A stretch of DNA of 64,000 nt from Neisseria bacilliformis (GCF_014055025.1 NZ_CP059571.1:2108001-2172000), one strand, 5' to 3'. Numbered from the stretch's first letter, positions 42,652-51,491 are shown. Numbers and translations: made by a program. Notes: a model not told the origin generated them from the letters alone.

Positions 42652-43809
42652 ATGACCGCCCCCTCCCCCCTCATCGCCCTGTGCGCCGGCGAAGCCTCCG
42701 GCGACCTGCTCGGCGCGCATCTGATCGAAGCCATACGTGCCCGCTGCCCGCAGGCGCGCTTTACCGGCATCGGCGGCGCGCGCATGGCCGCGCTCGGTTT
42801 CGAGAGTTTGTACGAACAGGAAAAACTCGCCGTGCGCGGCTTTGCCGAAGTGGTCAGACGCCTGCCCGAAATCCACAAAATCCGCAAAGGGCTGACCGCC
42901 GACATGCTGCGCCTGCGCCCCGACGTGTTCGTCGGCATCGACGCGCCCGACTTCAACCTCGCCGTTGAAGGCCGTCTGAAAGCGGCGGGCATCGCCACCG
43001 TGCACTACGTCAGCCCCTCGGTGTGGGCGTGGCGGCGCGGGCGGGTCAACAGCATTGTGAAACAGGCCAACCGCGTGCTCTGCCTCTTCCCGATGGAGCC
43101 GCAGCTTTACCGCGACGCGGGCGGACGGGCGGAATTTGTCGGCCACCCGATGGCGCAGACCCTGCCGCTGGACGCCGACCGCGCCGCCGCCCGCAAACGC
43201 ATGAAACTCGACGAAAACACGCCCGTGTTCGCCTTGCTGCCCGGCAGCCGCGTCAGCGAAATCGACTACATGGCACCGGTCTTTTTTCAGACGGCCGGAT
43301 TGGTGCTGCAACGCCTGCCCCAAGCCCGCTTCCTACTACCCGTGGCCACCCACGCCACCCGTGTGCGCCTGCTCGAAATCCTGGCCAAAGACGAATACAA
43401 ACGCCTGCCCGTGCAGCTGATGACCACCCACGCCGACCTGGCCTGCACCGCCGCCGACGCCGTGCTGGTTACCAGCGGCACGGCCACGCTGGAAGTGGCC
43501 CTGTGCAAGCGTCCGATGGTGATCAGCTACAAAATCTCGCCGCTCACCTACGCCTATGTGAAGCGCAAAATCAAAGTGCCGCACGTCGGCCTGCCCAACA
43601 TCCTGCTCGGACGCGAAGCCGTGCCCGAGCTGTTGCAGGGCAAAGCCAAACCCGCGCTTTTGGCCGACGCGCTGATCAAGTGGTACGAATCGCCCGAAGC
43701 CGTCGCCGCGCTGGAAAACGACTTCCGCGAACTGCACCTCACCCTGCGCAAAGACACCGCCGCGCTGGCGGCGCAAAACGTGCTGGAAGAAGCGGGCGTG
43801 GCGGTTTGA
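42652..43809 (+). CDS. lpxB: Lipid-A-disaccharide synthase
   Basis: LpxB joins UDP-diacylglucosamine and lipid X. The 385-residue enzyme has the family start IALCAGEASGDLLGAHLI and the phrase SPSVWAWRRGRV. The nucleotide-binding end contains TSGTATLEVALCKRPMV. The ATG at 42652 is chosen over upstream frame. Two uptake sequences lie inside the gene, read as EGRLKAAG (about 42967) and FQTAG (about 43286). It stands ~3 kb from lpxH. Confidence 0.96.
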   Translation: MTAPSPLIALCAGEASGDLLGAHLIEAIRARCPQARFTGIGGARMAALGFESLYEQEKLAVRGFAEVVRRLPEIHKIRKGLTADMLRLRPDVFVGIDAPDFNLAVEGRLKAAGIATVHYVSPSVWAWRRGRVNSIVKQANRVLCLFPMEPQLYRDAGGRAEFVGHPMAQTLPLDADRAAARKRMKLDENTPVFALLPGSRVSEIDYMAPVFFQTAGLVLQRLPQARFLLPVATHATRVRLLEILAKDEYKRLPVQLMTTHADLACTAADAVLVTSGTATLEVALCKRPMVISYKISPLTYAYVKRKIKVPHVGLPNILLGREAVPELLQGKAKPALLADALIKWYESPEAVAALENDFRELHLTLRKDTAALAAQNVLEEAGVAV

Positions 43810-43819
43810 AGGTGCGAAA

Positions 43820-43873
43820 AGGCCGTCTGAAAGCGCAGCTTCGGCGCAGCCAAAACAGGTTTTCAGACGGCCT
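43820..43873 (+). terminator. Extended inverted DUS pair after lpxB
   Basis: AGGCCGTCTGAAAGCGCAGC with the common arm TTCGGCGCAGCC, then TTTTCAGACGGCCTA; 11 bases after the lpxB stop. Confidence 0.7.
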
Positions 43874-43903
43874 ATTTGCCATCCAGCCCATACCGAACCA
43901 AAC

Positions 43904-44089
43904 GTAGGGTGTGTCGCCCCAAGGCGACGCACGCGTTCCCTGCTGTTTCAACCAATCCGCGCGTTTCCTAACAACCCCAACCGCGTGCGTGGCTGCGCCA
44001 CACACCCTACAAAAGCAACAGAGGCCGTCTGAAAAACCTGTTTTGGCTGCGCCGAAGCTGCGCTTTCAGACGGCCTCTGATTATTTGCG
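43904..44089. repeat. REP-like pair and extended DUS pair
   Basis: GTAGGGTGTGTCGCCCCAAG starts a unit at 43904 that faces an inverted one ending CACACACCCTAC at 44010. A DUS pair with the GCTGCGCCGAAGCTGCGC arm spans about 44024-44089 and can terminate the Lrp gene. Confidence 0.75.
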
Positions 44090-44101
44090 CAGCCCGCGTC
44101 C

Positions 44102-44620
44102 TTACGCCTGCCGCGCTTCCGTTTCCGTTTCGGCTTCCATGCCCGCATACAGATGTTCCAGCGGCAGCGCGGTCGTGTTTTTCAACTCGTCGAGCACGAA
44201 GCTGGATTTCGCGTCGCGCACGCCCGGGTGCGAGAGCAGCACGTCGAGCACGAAATGGGAAAACGCGGTCATGTCGGGGAAGAAGGCGTGCAGCAGGTAG
44301 TCGGTTTCCCCGGTCAGCGCGAAGCAGCTGAGCACCTGCGGCCAGAGACCCACCGCCTGCGCGAAGTCTTCGCGCGCGGCCACCGATTTGTCGATGGACA
44401 CGCGGATAAACGCCTGCAAGCCCAGTTTCAGGGCTTGTGGCGAGAGCAGCGCGGCATAGCCGCGTATGTAGCCCTCGCTTTCGAGCTGTTTGAGCCGCCG
44501 CAGGCAGGGCGAGGGCGAGAGGGATACGCGCTCGGAAAGCTCCACGTTGGTGAGCCTGCCCTCGGCCTGTACCACGTGCAGAATCCGCAAATCGGTTTTG
44601 TCTATTGCAAACTGCGCCAT
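44102..44620 (-). CDS. Lrp/AsnC family transcriptional regulator
   Basis: A 172-residue feast/famine regulator. The N-terminal winged helix runs from DKTDLRILHVVQAEGRLT to the recognition helix in LSPSPCLRRLKQLE. A C-terminal RAM domain (about residues 70-150) contains TGETDYLLHAFFPDM, the amino-acid sensing region. Lrp proteins form octamers and respond to amino acids. No amino-acid gene is divergent from it, so the targets are unknown. Confidence 0.9.
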   Translation of the reverse strand: MAQFAIDKTDLRILHVVQAEGRLTNVELSERVSLSPSPCLRRLKQLESEGYIRGYAALLSPQALKLGLQAFIRVSIDKSVAAREDFAQAVGLWPQVLSCFALTGETDYLLHAFFPDMTAFSHFVLDVLLSHPGVRDAKSSFVLDELKNTTALPLEHLYAGMEAETETEARQA

Positions 44621-44862
44621 ACTGTTTTCCTTGTGTTTTTTCTGATGGGATGAGTGCCGTGCAATATAAAGTAAATCCGCTTAACGCACAATAGACCAAA
44701 ATCACGCTTTCGTTGGCATAAACCGTCGGTTGCGCCGCGCTCTTGCGAAGATTGTTCCGTGAGAAACGATGCGAACGGCGAAGTGTAAAGAATGGGGCGC
44801 GGCAAAAAGGCCGTCTGAAAACCCGTTTGCGGTTTTCAGACGGCCTGTTGTTTTGGCAACGG

Positions 44863-45342
44863 TTAAAACATCGAGTGTCCGCTGGCGGTTTTTTCGGGCA
44901 CGGCTTGGATCACGTCCCAATGCTCGACGATTTTGCCCGCTTTGTTCACGCGGAAAATATCCACCACGGCTTCGCCCCGATCCTGCGGCGAGGTGCGGCT
45001 GAACACGTGCAGCCACACCAGATCGCCGTCGGCCGCCGCGCGTTTGACTTCGGCGCGGGACTGCGGGTTTTCTTTCAGAAACGGCACGAACGAGTCGATA
45101 AACGCTTTGCCGCCGTCGGCCACGGTGGGGTTGTGCTGGATGTAGGGCTCGGCCACGTATTTGCGCACGGCTTCGTCGAGTTTGTGTTGGTTGAACGCCA
45201 AATCGTAAAACGCCAAAACATTGGCTTTGTTGCGCTGCGCCCGGCTCTGGCTGTGCGCGGCGGCTTTGGCTTTGGGCGCGGCGTGGGCGGTGCCGGCGGC
45301 CAGCGCGGCGGCGGTGAGGATGAGGGCGAAGGTTTTTTTCAT
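44863..45342 (-). CDS. Exported SnoaL/NTF2-like protein
   Basis: A 159-residue protein with a signal peptide (MKKTFALILTAAALAAGTAH). The NTF2-like fold is of the SnoaL type (predicted aldol-condensation-like enzymes). NKANVLAFYDLAFNQHKLDE and the downstream KYVAEPYIQHNPTVADG are characteristic. The paired GDLVWLHVFSRTSP and DIFRVNKAGKIVEHWDVIQ also fit. The substrate is unknown. AAGGAAA precedes the ATG. A DUS hairpin follows the stop. Confidence 0.78.
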   Translation of the reverse strand: MKKTFALILTAAALAAGTAHAAPKAKAAAHSQSRAQRNKANVLAFYDLAFNQHKLDEAVRKYVAEPYIQHNPTVADGGKAFIDSFVPFLKENPQSRAEVKRAAADGDLVWLHVFSRTSPQDRGEAVVDIFRVNKAGKIVEHWDVIQAVPEKTASGHSMF

Positions 45343-45390
45343 GTCGGTTTCCTTTTAATGTATGGAATGTTTAAGACCGTCTGAAATTTG

Positions 45391-45512
45391 CTCCTCTCCT
45401 GCGCTTGCGCGGGGGAGGGCCGGGGTGGGGGTGCGGTTTCGGCAGAAACCGAATCGGCGGGTACGTCGGGCGTTTGCCCCACTCTAACCCTCCCCCGCAA
45501 GCGGGAGAGGGG
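45391..45512. repeat. Inverted repeat of the CCCTCTCC...GGAGAGGG type
   Basis: CTCCTCTCCTGCGCTTGCGC plus GGGGGAGGG faces CCCTCCCCCGCAAGCGGGAG plus AGGGG over ~60 bases. Similar palindromes are scattered in many proteobacterial genomes. No coding sequence. Confidence 0.65.
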
Positions 45513-45561
45513 ATAAACGGTTTTAACTTCGTTGAAGCTGCGCTTTCAGACGGCCTGTATT

Positions 45562-46218
45562 TTACATTTCGGCCACGGTAAAGCGTTCAAACAAATGCGC
45601 TTTGTTTTCCACGTCGTCGGCGATGGCGCAGGCGAGGTCGGCGGTGGAAATGTCGGCGGGTGCGCCGTTTGCGTCAAACAATACGTCGTCTCGGCCGGTG
45701 CGGTATCGGCCGCTGCGTGCCGTGTTGTCGGGGTGGCTGCCGAACATCGCGGCGGGCGAGAGGAAGGCCCAGTTCACATCGCGGCGTTCGCGCAAACCGT
45801 CCAACAGCTCGCGGGCGGCGTTTGCGCCGGGGTAGATGTCTTGCGGAAATTCGGGTGTGTCGACCAGTTGCACGCCGGGTGCGACATTCAGGCTGCCCGC
45901 GCCGCCGACAATCAAAAGATAGGGCACGGCGGCGGCTTTGGCCGCTTCGTTAATGCTGTTTGCGCCGCGCGTGAAATCGGCCGCCAGATTCGGGTTGTCC
46001 CAGCCCGGGTTGAACGCGCTGACGACGGCATCGAAGCCTTTGAGCTGTTCGGCGAAATCCGCCGCGTTCACATCCGCCGCGCGGGCGGTAACGTTTGGGG
46101 CTTGGAACACTTTGTCGGTGTTGCGGGCGAAAGCCGTTACTTCGTGGCCGCGTGCGGCGAGTTCCTGTACGGCTGCGTTGCCGACCAGGCCGGTTGCGCC
46201 GATGACTGCGATTTTCAT
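45562..46218 (-). CDS. NAD(P)H-binding oxidoreductase (atypical SDR)
   Basis: A 218-residue Rossmann-fold protein of the NAD(P)H-binding family (YwnB type). It has the nucleotide loop VIGATGLVGNAAVQEL and the later PYLLIVGGAGSLNV and WAFLSPAAMF. The substrate is not known; relatives include flavin or quinone reductases. AAAGGCAG-type ribosome site precedes the ATG. It is divergent from a LysR gene ~230 bases away, which may regulate it. Confidence 0.82.
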   Translation of the reverse strand: MKIAVIGATGLVGNAAVQELAARGHEVTAFARNTDKVFQAPNVTARAADVNAADFAEQLKGFDAVVSAFNPGWDNPNLAADFTRGANSINEAAKAAAVPYLLIVGGAGSLNVAPGVQLVDTPEFPQDIYPGANAARELLDGLRERRDVNWAFLSPAAMFGSHPDNTARSGRYRTGRDDVLFDANGAPADISTADLACAIADDVENKAHLFERFTVAEM

Positions 46219-46385
46219 GATGCTGCCTTTCTTTAAGTGCTGTTGTCGAATCGATGCCGTGCATTTTATTGACTTTGCCGCCGCATGATAATAGCGTGTC
46301 GGCTTATGCGCGGATTAAGCCGCGCTTAACAATGGCCGTCTGAAAAGGCCGTCTGAAAGCGCAGCTTCAACGAAGTTAAAATCGG

Positions 46386-46424
46386 TTTTCAGAAACGTCA
46401 TCCCCGCGCAGGCGGGGACGGCCT
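46386..46424. repeat. Uptake sequence split by a 25-base dRS3-like hairpin
   Basis: TTTTCAG (to 46392) and ACGGCCT (46418-46424) enclose AAACGTCATCCCCGCGCAGG plus CGGGG (46393-46417). This is the most symmetric copy. It lies ~30 bases before the LysR start. Confidence 0.8.
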
Positions 46425-46452
46425 CAAACAAGCAAAAATAAGGAACCCCGCC

Positions 46453-47349
46453 ATGCGCGAAATCAAGCCCTTATTGGTGTTCGCCACCCTGCTCGAATGC
46501 CGCACGATGACCGCCGCCGCGCAAAAGCTCGGCATGAGCGCGCCGGCGGTCAGCCAGCATGTCGCCCATTTGGAGCGCGAATACGGCGTGAAGCTGCTCA
46601 ACCGCAGCACACGCACGCTCACGCCCACCGACGCGGGGCGCGCCATGGCCGAGTCCTGCCGCCGCCTGCTGCGCTGCTCGGAAGACGCCTTCGCGCTGCT
46701 TGCGCAGGTAAACGGCGAAATCGCCGGCACCGTCCGCATCGCCCTGCCCTCGGGCATGGCCGCCCATCCCGCGCTGCGCCGCAGCCTCGAACGCCTGCTG
46801 GCCGAACATCCCGCCGTGCGCCCCGAGCTGCTGTTTGACGACGGCCTGCTCGACTTGCAGCGCGCCAACGCCGACATCGCCCTGCGCGGCGGCGAACACG
46901 CGCTCGACGACGAAAACCTGGTCGCCCGCCTTCTTACCCGCCAGCACTGGGTGATTTGCGCCGCCCCCGCCTACGCCGCCCGCCACAGCGTGTCCGCGCC
47001 GCACGATTTGGCCGCCTGCCGCTGGCTGTATTACCGGCCCGCCCGCCTGCCCATGCGGCGCGGCGCGGAATTTGCCGACCTGCTGATCGGCGACGAGGGC
47101 ATCCGCTGCACCCAGCTTGGCGCGCTGCTCGAACTGGTGCGCGCGGGTCTGGGGCTGGCGGTGTTCCTCGAAGGCGACGTGGCGGACGACTTGGCCTCAG
47201 GCCGTCTGAAACGCATCCTGCCCGACTGGACGCTGTCGGCGGTGGACGTGTACGCGGTAACGCCCTACCGCGTGCAGTCCGCCCGCACCGAAGCCGTGCT
47301 GCGCATCCTGCTGGAAGAATTCGCCCGCACAAGCGCAAAGGCCGTCTGA
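46453..47349 (+). CDS. LysR-type transcriptional regulator
   Basis: A 298-residue LysR protein: winged helix at residues 1-60 with MTAAAQKLGMSAPAVSQHVA as the DNA-reading part, then a periplasmic-binding-like effector domain. The subgroup resembles CrgA/DsdC-like solitary regulators. Divergent from an NAD(P)H oxidoreductase, its likely target. AAGGAA precedes the ATG at 46453. The C-terminal codons and stop (AAG GCC GTC TGA) are an uptake sequence; another sits inside (GRLKR, about 47202). Confidence 0.9.
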   Translation: MREIKPLLVFATLLECRTMTAAAQKLGMSAPAVSQHVAHLEREYGVKLLNRSTRTLTPTDAGRAMAESCRRLLRCSEDAFALLAQVNGEIAGTVRIALPSGMAAHPALRRSLERLLAEHPAVRPELLFDDGLLDLQRANADIALRGGEHALDDENLVARLLTRQHWVICAAPAYAARHSVSAPHDLAACRWLYYRPARLPMRRGAEFADLLIGDEGIRCTQLGALLELVRAGLGLAVFLEGDVADDLASGRLKRILPDWTLSAVDVYAVTPYRVQSARTEAVLRILLEEFARTSAKAV

Positions 47350-47374
47350 AAACGCGGTTTTCAGACGGCCTTTT
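47337..47374 (+). terminator. Inverted DUS pair at the LysR stop codon
   Basis: AAAGGCCGTCTGAAAACGC overlaps the stop and pairs with GCGGTTTTCAGACGGCCTTT, followed by T residues. Confidence 0.8.
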
Positions 47375-47418
47375 CCCTTATAATCCGCCGCTTTCCGTTT
47401 CAATCGAAAGGTTGCCCT

Positions 47419-48288
47419 ATGGCCTTCGCCTCCCTCTTCACCCTGCTCGACGACATCGCCTCCGTACTCGACGATGTTTCCCTGATGGCCAAAGCCGCCG
47501 CCAAAAAAACCGTCGGCGTGGTGGGCGACGACCTCGCGCTCAACGCCGGACAAGTAACCGGCGTGGCCGCCGAACGCGAGCTGCCCGTAGTGTGGAAAGT
47601 GGCCAAAGGATCGTTTAAAAACAAGCTGATACTCATCCCCGCCGCCCTGCTGCTCTCCGCCCTGCTGCCCGTTTTAATCACCCCGCTGCTGATGCTCGGC
47701 GGCCTCTTCCTCTGCTTTGAAGGCGTGGAAAAACTTCTGCACAAATTCCTCCACCGCCCCGCCCCCGGCCACTCGCCGCAGGCCGTGCCCGACGAGTTGG
47801 AAAGCGAAGACGACAAAATCAAAGGCGCGGTGCGCACCGACTTCATCCTCTCCGCCGAAATCATCATCATCGCCCTGGGCACGCTCGCCCCGCAGGCCAC
47901 GCTGGCCGACCGCACGCTGGTGCTGCTGGCCATCGGCATCGGCATGACCGTGTTCGTGTACGGATTGGTGGCCGTCATCGTCAAACTCGACGACTTCGGC
48001 TTCTTCCTCGTCAAACGCGGCGGCGCGCTGAAAAAAACCGGCGAAGGGCTGATTGCCGCCATGCCGTGGCTGATGCGCGGCCTGAGCGTGGCCGGCACAC
48101 TGGCCGTGTTCCTCGTCGGCGGCGGCCTCATTGCCCACAACGCCCCCGTCCTGTCCGACTGGCTGCACCACATGCACTGGCACGACGGCCTCCCCGGCGC
48201 ACTTGCCTCCCTGCTCACCGGCCTCGCCGCAGGCACGGCCGCCTGCGCCGTGGTGCTGCCGCTGATGAAGCTGTTCGGCAGACATTAA
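47419..48288 (+). CDS. DUF808 family membrane protein
   Basis: A 289-residue inner-membrane protein of the DUF808/YedI family. The front LFTLLDDIASVLDDVSLMAK and GVVGDDLALNAGQVTGV are diagnostic. Several membrane helices follow (about residues 75-105, 150-190, 210-240, 255-285). The function is unknown. It is followed by the nitrilase gene 68 bases downstream, with an uptake sequence between, so a shared transcript is possible. Confidence 0.85.
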   Translation: MAFASLFTLLDDIASVLDDVSLMAKAAAKKTVGVVGDDLALNAGQVTGVAAERELPVVWKVAKGSFKNKLILIPAALLLSALLPVLITPLLMLGGLFLCFEGVEKLLHKFLHRPAPGHSPQAVPDELESEDDKIKGAVRTDFILSAEIIIIALGTLAPQATLADRTLVLLAIGIGMTVFVYGLVAVIVKLDDFGFFLVKRGGALKKTGEGLIAAMPWLMRGLSVAGTLAVFLVGGGLIAHNAPVLSDWLHHMHWHDGLPGALASLLTGLAAGTAACAVVLPLMKLFGRH

Positions 48289-48356
48289 GGCAGGCAACCC
48301 CCCGACTCCGCAAACAAATACCTGCAACGGCAACAGGCCGTCTGAAAAAAGAAAAC

Positions 48357-49160
48357 ATGCAAAACATCCGCGCCGCCGTCATCCAAACCGTTTCCACCAC
48401 CGACCCCGAAGCCAACATCCGCACCATGCGCCGCCTCGTGCGCCAGGCCGCCGACGCAGGCGCAGACTGGGCAGTGCTGCCCGAATACTGGCCGCTAATG
48501 GGGCGCAGCGACAGCGACAAACTCGCCCTCGCCGAACCCTTCGGCGTAGGCCGTTTTCAGACGGCCTTGTCCCAAGCCGCCGCCGAATGCCGCCTCATCC
48601 TCTTCGGCGGCACCGTCCCGCTGCACAGCGGCGACGCGGGCAAAGTGCTCAATACTATGCTCGTTTACGGGCGCGGCGGCGAACTGCTCGGCCGCTACGA
48701 CAAAATGCACCTCTTCGGCTACTCCGGCCTCGGCGAGCGTTACGCCGAAGCCGACACCATCGCCGCAGGCACAAGCGTGCCGCAGCTTGCCGCCGACGGC
48801 TGGCTGCTGGCGCAGGGCATCTGCTACGACCTGCGCTTCCCCGAATTCTTCCGCGCCCAAGCCCCCTTCGACGCCCTCGTCCTGCCCGCCGCCTTCACCC
48901 ACACCACCGGCCGCGCCCATTGGGAGCTGCTGCTGCGCGCCCGCGCCGTGGAAAACCAATGCTACGTCCTCGCCGCCGGACAAGGCGGCCATCACCAAAG
49001 CGGCCGCCGCACCTTCGGCCACAGCATGATCATCGACCCCTGGGGCGACACCCTCGCCCTCCTGCCCGAAGGCGAAGGCGTCATCACCGCCACCCTCGAC
49101 CCCGTCCGCCTGCACAGCGTCCGCACCCGCCTCCCCGCCCTGTCGCACCGCATCTTGTAG
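48357..49160 (+). CDS. Carbon-nitrogen hydrolase, probable deaminated glutathione amidase
   Basis: A 267-residue nitrilase-superfamily enzyme (Nit1/NIT-type), which in relatives repairs deaminated glutathione. The catalytic triad is visible: Glu43 (LPEYWPLMG), Lys116 (RYDKMHLFGY) and Cys156 (GICYDLRFPE). The ATG at 48357 comes directly after an uptake sequence and has only a weak ribosome site. An internal uptake sequence encodes VGRFQTAL. The TAG stop is the first part of a MITE remnant. Confidence 0.88.
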   Translation: MQNIRAAVIQTVSTTDPEANIRTMRRLVRQAADAGADWAVLPEYWPLMGRSDSDKLALAEPFGVGRFQTALSQAAAECRLILFGGTVPLHSGDAGKVLNTMLVYGRGGELLGRYDKMHLFGYSGLGERYAEADTIAAGTSVPQLAADGWLLAQGICYDLRFPEFFRAQAPFDALVLPAAFTHTTGRAHWELLLRARAVENQCYVLAAGQGGHHQSGRRTFGHSMIIDPWGDTLALLPEGEGVITATLDPVRLHSVRTRLPALSHRIL

Positions 49161-49222
49161 GGTCTGTTGACATTCAACTTTTGCAGCGGATTTTGCATCA
49201 TAAAACGGCAGATGCAAGGCCG
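49158..49222. mobile_element. Half copy of the MITE-like element
   Basis: TAGGGTCTGTTGACATTCAA and GCGGATTTTGCATCATAAAA match the left half of the copy at 18758. The element breaks off where a DUS (AAGGCCGTCTGAAAAC) begins, as if a DUS recombined into it. The TAG is the stop of the nitrilase gene. Confidence 0.7.
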
Positions 49223-49298
49223 TCTGAAAACACACGCCGGCCGCATTCCCGCCGCAGTGCAGAAAGCAAACCAACGGAGATTTGCCAAAAATACATTG

Positions 49299-49363
49299 AG
49301 GCCGTCTGAAAGCGCAGCTTCGGCGCAGCCAAAAACCCGTTTTACGCTTTTCAGACGGCCTCA
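49299..49363. repeat. Extended inverted DUS pair
   Basis: GAGGCCGTCTGAAAGCGCAG with the arm CTTCGGCGCAGCC, then TTTTCAGACGGCCTC. It lies 24 bases before the thioredoxin-like gene. Confidence 0.65.
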
Positions 49364-49386
49364 ACCCAAACACAAAACACCCGACC

Positions 49387-49749
49387 ATGCCCAAACCCAC
49401 CGCCGCCGAGCAGCAAACCTTTGCCGAACACACCGCCGCATTCGCCCCCGTTACCCCCGCCGAGTTGGCGCACATCATCAAATGCAGACAAACCGCCGTG
49501 GTTTTCCTCGGCCGCGCAAGCTGCTCCTACTGCCGCCGTTTCGCGCCCAAGCTCCAACGCGCTGCCGCGCAAACCGGCGTATCCGTGCGTTTTGCCGACA
49601 GCAGCGACAAAGCCGCATGGGCGGATTTTCGCGAAGAACACGACATCGACACCGTGCCCGCGCTGATTAAAATCCTTTCAGACGGCCTGCATGTGGTGTG
49701 TAATTCCAAATTGTCCGAACAGGACATCGAAAAATTTTTAACGTCATGA
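49387..49749 (+). CDS. Thioredoxin-like protein
   Basis: A 120-residue cytoplasmic thioredoxin-fold protein. The redox motif is CSYC (LGRASCSYCRRFAPKL), with the cis-proline in IDTVPALIKIL. It has no signal peptide. It resembles the small thioredoxins annotated as bacteriocin-transport accessory proteins. Its stop overlaps the hemW start (ATGA), so it is translated with hemW. It may protect or serve the iron-sulfur enzyme, which is inference. An uptake sequence lies inside (ILSDGL). Confidence 0.78.
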   Translation: MPKPTAAEQQTFAEHTAAFAPVTPAELAHIIKCRQTAVVFLGRASCSYCRRFAPKLQRAAAQTGVSVRFADSSDKAAWADFREEHDIDTVPALIKILSDGLHVVCNSKLSEQDIEKFLTS

Positions 49750-50921
49750 CCCAAATCACTTTCCAAAAACCCGGCCATCTCGCCGCCCTGCCGCCCCTAT
49801 CGCTCTATATCCACATCCCGTGGTGCATCAAAAAATGCCCGTATTGCGACTTCAATTCCCACAGCCTGAAAAACGGGCTGCCCGAAGCCGCCTATATCGA
49901 CGCGCTGCTGACCGACTTGCAGCTTGAATTGCCCAATATTTGGGGCAGGCCGGTGGAAACGATATTTTTCGGCGGCGGTACGCCCAGCCTGTTTCAGGCG
50001 GAATCGATTGACCGTTTGTTGAGCGGCGTGCGTTCGCTGTTGCGCTTGCAGCCCGAAGCGGAAATTACGTTGGAAGCTAATCCGGGTACGTTTGAAATCG
50101 AGAAATTTCAAGGATTTAAAGACGCAGGCATTACGCGGCTTTCTATTGGCGTGCAGAGTTTCAACGACGATATGCTTGCGCGGTTGGGGCGCGTCCACAA
50201 CGGCAAAGAAGCCTTAACCGCCATAGCTACCGCCTTGAAATTATTTGATAAAGTCAATATCGACTTGATGTATGCCCTGCCGAACCAGACCGTTCAGACG
50301 GCCTTAAACGACGTACAAACCGCCATCACTACGGGCGCGACCCACATCAGCGCGTATCATCTGACGATGGAGCCGAACACGCCGTTCGGCCACACGCCGC
50401 CGAAAGGTTTGCCGCAAGACGAAGCGGCTCTCGACATCGAAGACGCGGTACACGGCGCGCTGGAGGGCGCGGGTTTTATCCACTACGAAACATCGGCTTT
50501 TGCGAAACCTGCCATGCAGTGCCGCCACAATTTGAACTACTGGCAGTTCGGCGATTATTTGGGCATAGGCGCGGGCGCGCACGGCAAAATCTCCTATCCC
50601 GACCGCATCGAGCGCACCGTCCGCCGCCGCCATCCCAACGACTATCTCGCCCTAATGCAAAGCCAACCGAGTGAAGCCGTCGAACGCAAAACCGTCGCCG
50701 CCGATGATTTGCCGTTCGAATTCATGATGAACGCCCTGCGCCTGACCGACGGCGTACCTGCCGCGATGTTGCAGGAGCGCACGGGCGTACCCGCCGCCAA
50801 AATCATGGCGCAGATCGAAACGGCAAGGCAAAAAGGCTTGCTGGAAACCAACCCGACTGTGTTCTGCCCGACTGAGCAGGGACGGTTGTTTTTAAACGAT
50901 TTATTGCAATGCTTTTTGTGA
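49746..50921 (+). CDS. hemW: Radical SAM heme chaperone HemW
   Basis: HemW binds heme and a [4Fe-4S] cluster and is thought to deliver heme. The 391-residue protein has the cluster motif Cys27-xxx-Cys31-xx-Cys34 (PWCIKKCPYCDF). The family sequence TIFFGGGTPSL and the central LSIGVQSFNDDMLARLGRVH are present. It ends in the HemN_C-like domain (about residues 300-385). It differs from HemN, which needs an extra cysteine (CxxxCxxCxC). Overlaps the thioredoxin-like gene by four bases. Confidence 0.93.
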   Translation: MTQITFQKPGHLAALPPLSLYIHIPWCIKKCPYCDFNSHSLKNGLPEAAYIDALLTDLQLELPNIWGRPVETIFFGGGTPSLFQAESIDRLLSGVRSLLRLQPEAEITLEANPGTFEIEKFQGFKDAGITRLSIGVQSFNDDMLARLGRVHNGKEALTAIATALKLFDKVNIDLMYALPNQTVQTALNDVQTAITTGATHISAYHLTMEPNTPFGHTPPKGLPQDEAALDIEDAVHGALEGAGFIHYETSAFAKPAMQCRHNLNYWQFGDYLGIGAGAHGKISYPDRIERTVRRRHPNDYLALMQSQPSEAVERKTVAADDLPFEFMMNALRLTDGVPAAMLQERTGVPAAKIMAQIETARQKGLLETNPTVFCPTEQGRLFLNDLLQCFL

Positions 50922-50927
50922 ACGCAA

Positions 50928-50968
50928 AGGCCGTCTGAAACCCGTTTTTACGATTTTCAGACGGCCTT
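50928..50968 (+). terminator. Inverted DUS pair after hemW
   Basis: AAAGGCCGTCTGAAAC pairs with GATTTTCAGACGGCCTTG, close behind the hemW stop. Confidence 0.7.
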
Positions 50969-51005
50969 GATAATGACCGGCACGAAACCGTCAGAAAGGA
51001 AAACC

Positions 51006-51341
51006 ATGCTACCCACCCCCGAACAGGCGCAGCAGCGCATTGACGAAATCCAAGCCCTTTACCGCCGCTGGCTGCAACTTTTGCCGCAGCTTGAAGCCGC
51101 GCAGCAGCAATGGCGGCAGGCGGCGCAAATCATGACGGAGCTGGACAAGTTTTACGCCACCGAATATATGGCATACGCGAATGCCGTGGCGGACGGGCTG
51201 CCCGTGTCGCTGCGCACCGAAGGCGAATACAGCGTGTTGAGCGAAGACGCGCTGTTTGACGCGTTCGGCGACCACTACCGCCTTGCATGGCAATGGCTGC
51301 GCGAAGCCACCGCCGCGCTTGACCCCGAAAACCGCGCGTGA
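51006..51341 (+). CDS. DUF4298 domain-containing protein
   Basis: A 111-residue helical soluble protein with the DUF4298 pattern: RIDEIQALYRRWLQLLPQLE and MTELDKFYATEYMAYANAV. The function is unknown. GAAAGGA lies just before the ATG at 51006; the 13 codons of frame upstream lie over non-coding DNA. Confidence 0.7.
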   Translation: MLPTPEQAQQRIDEIQALYRRWLQLLPQLEAAQQQWRQAAQIMTELDKFYATEYMAYANAVADGLPVSLRTEGEYSVLSEDALFDAFGDHYRLAWQWLREATAALDPENRA

Positions 51342-51491
51342 GGCCGTCTGAAAACGGCGTTTCGGCCTTGCACCGCCGGAACAAACACGGCAAACGGTTT
51401 TCAAATATCATCTGTAAACAAACATCTATAAAACGCCCATAAAAAACGGCTTGACGAAGCAAAAACACGTTTATAGAATGCGCGGCTTCTT

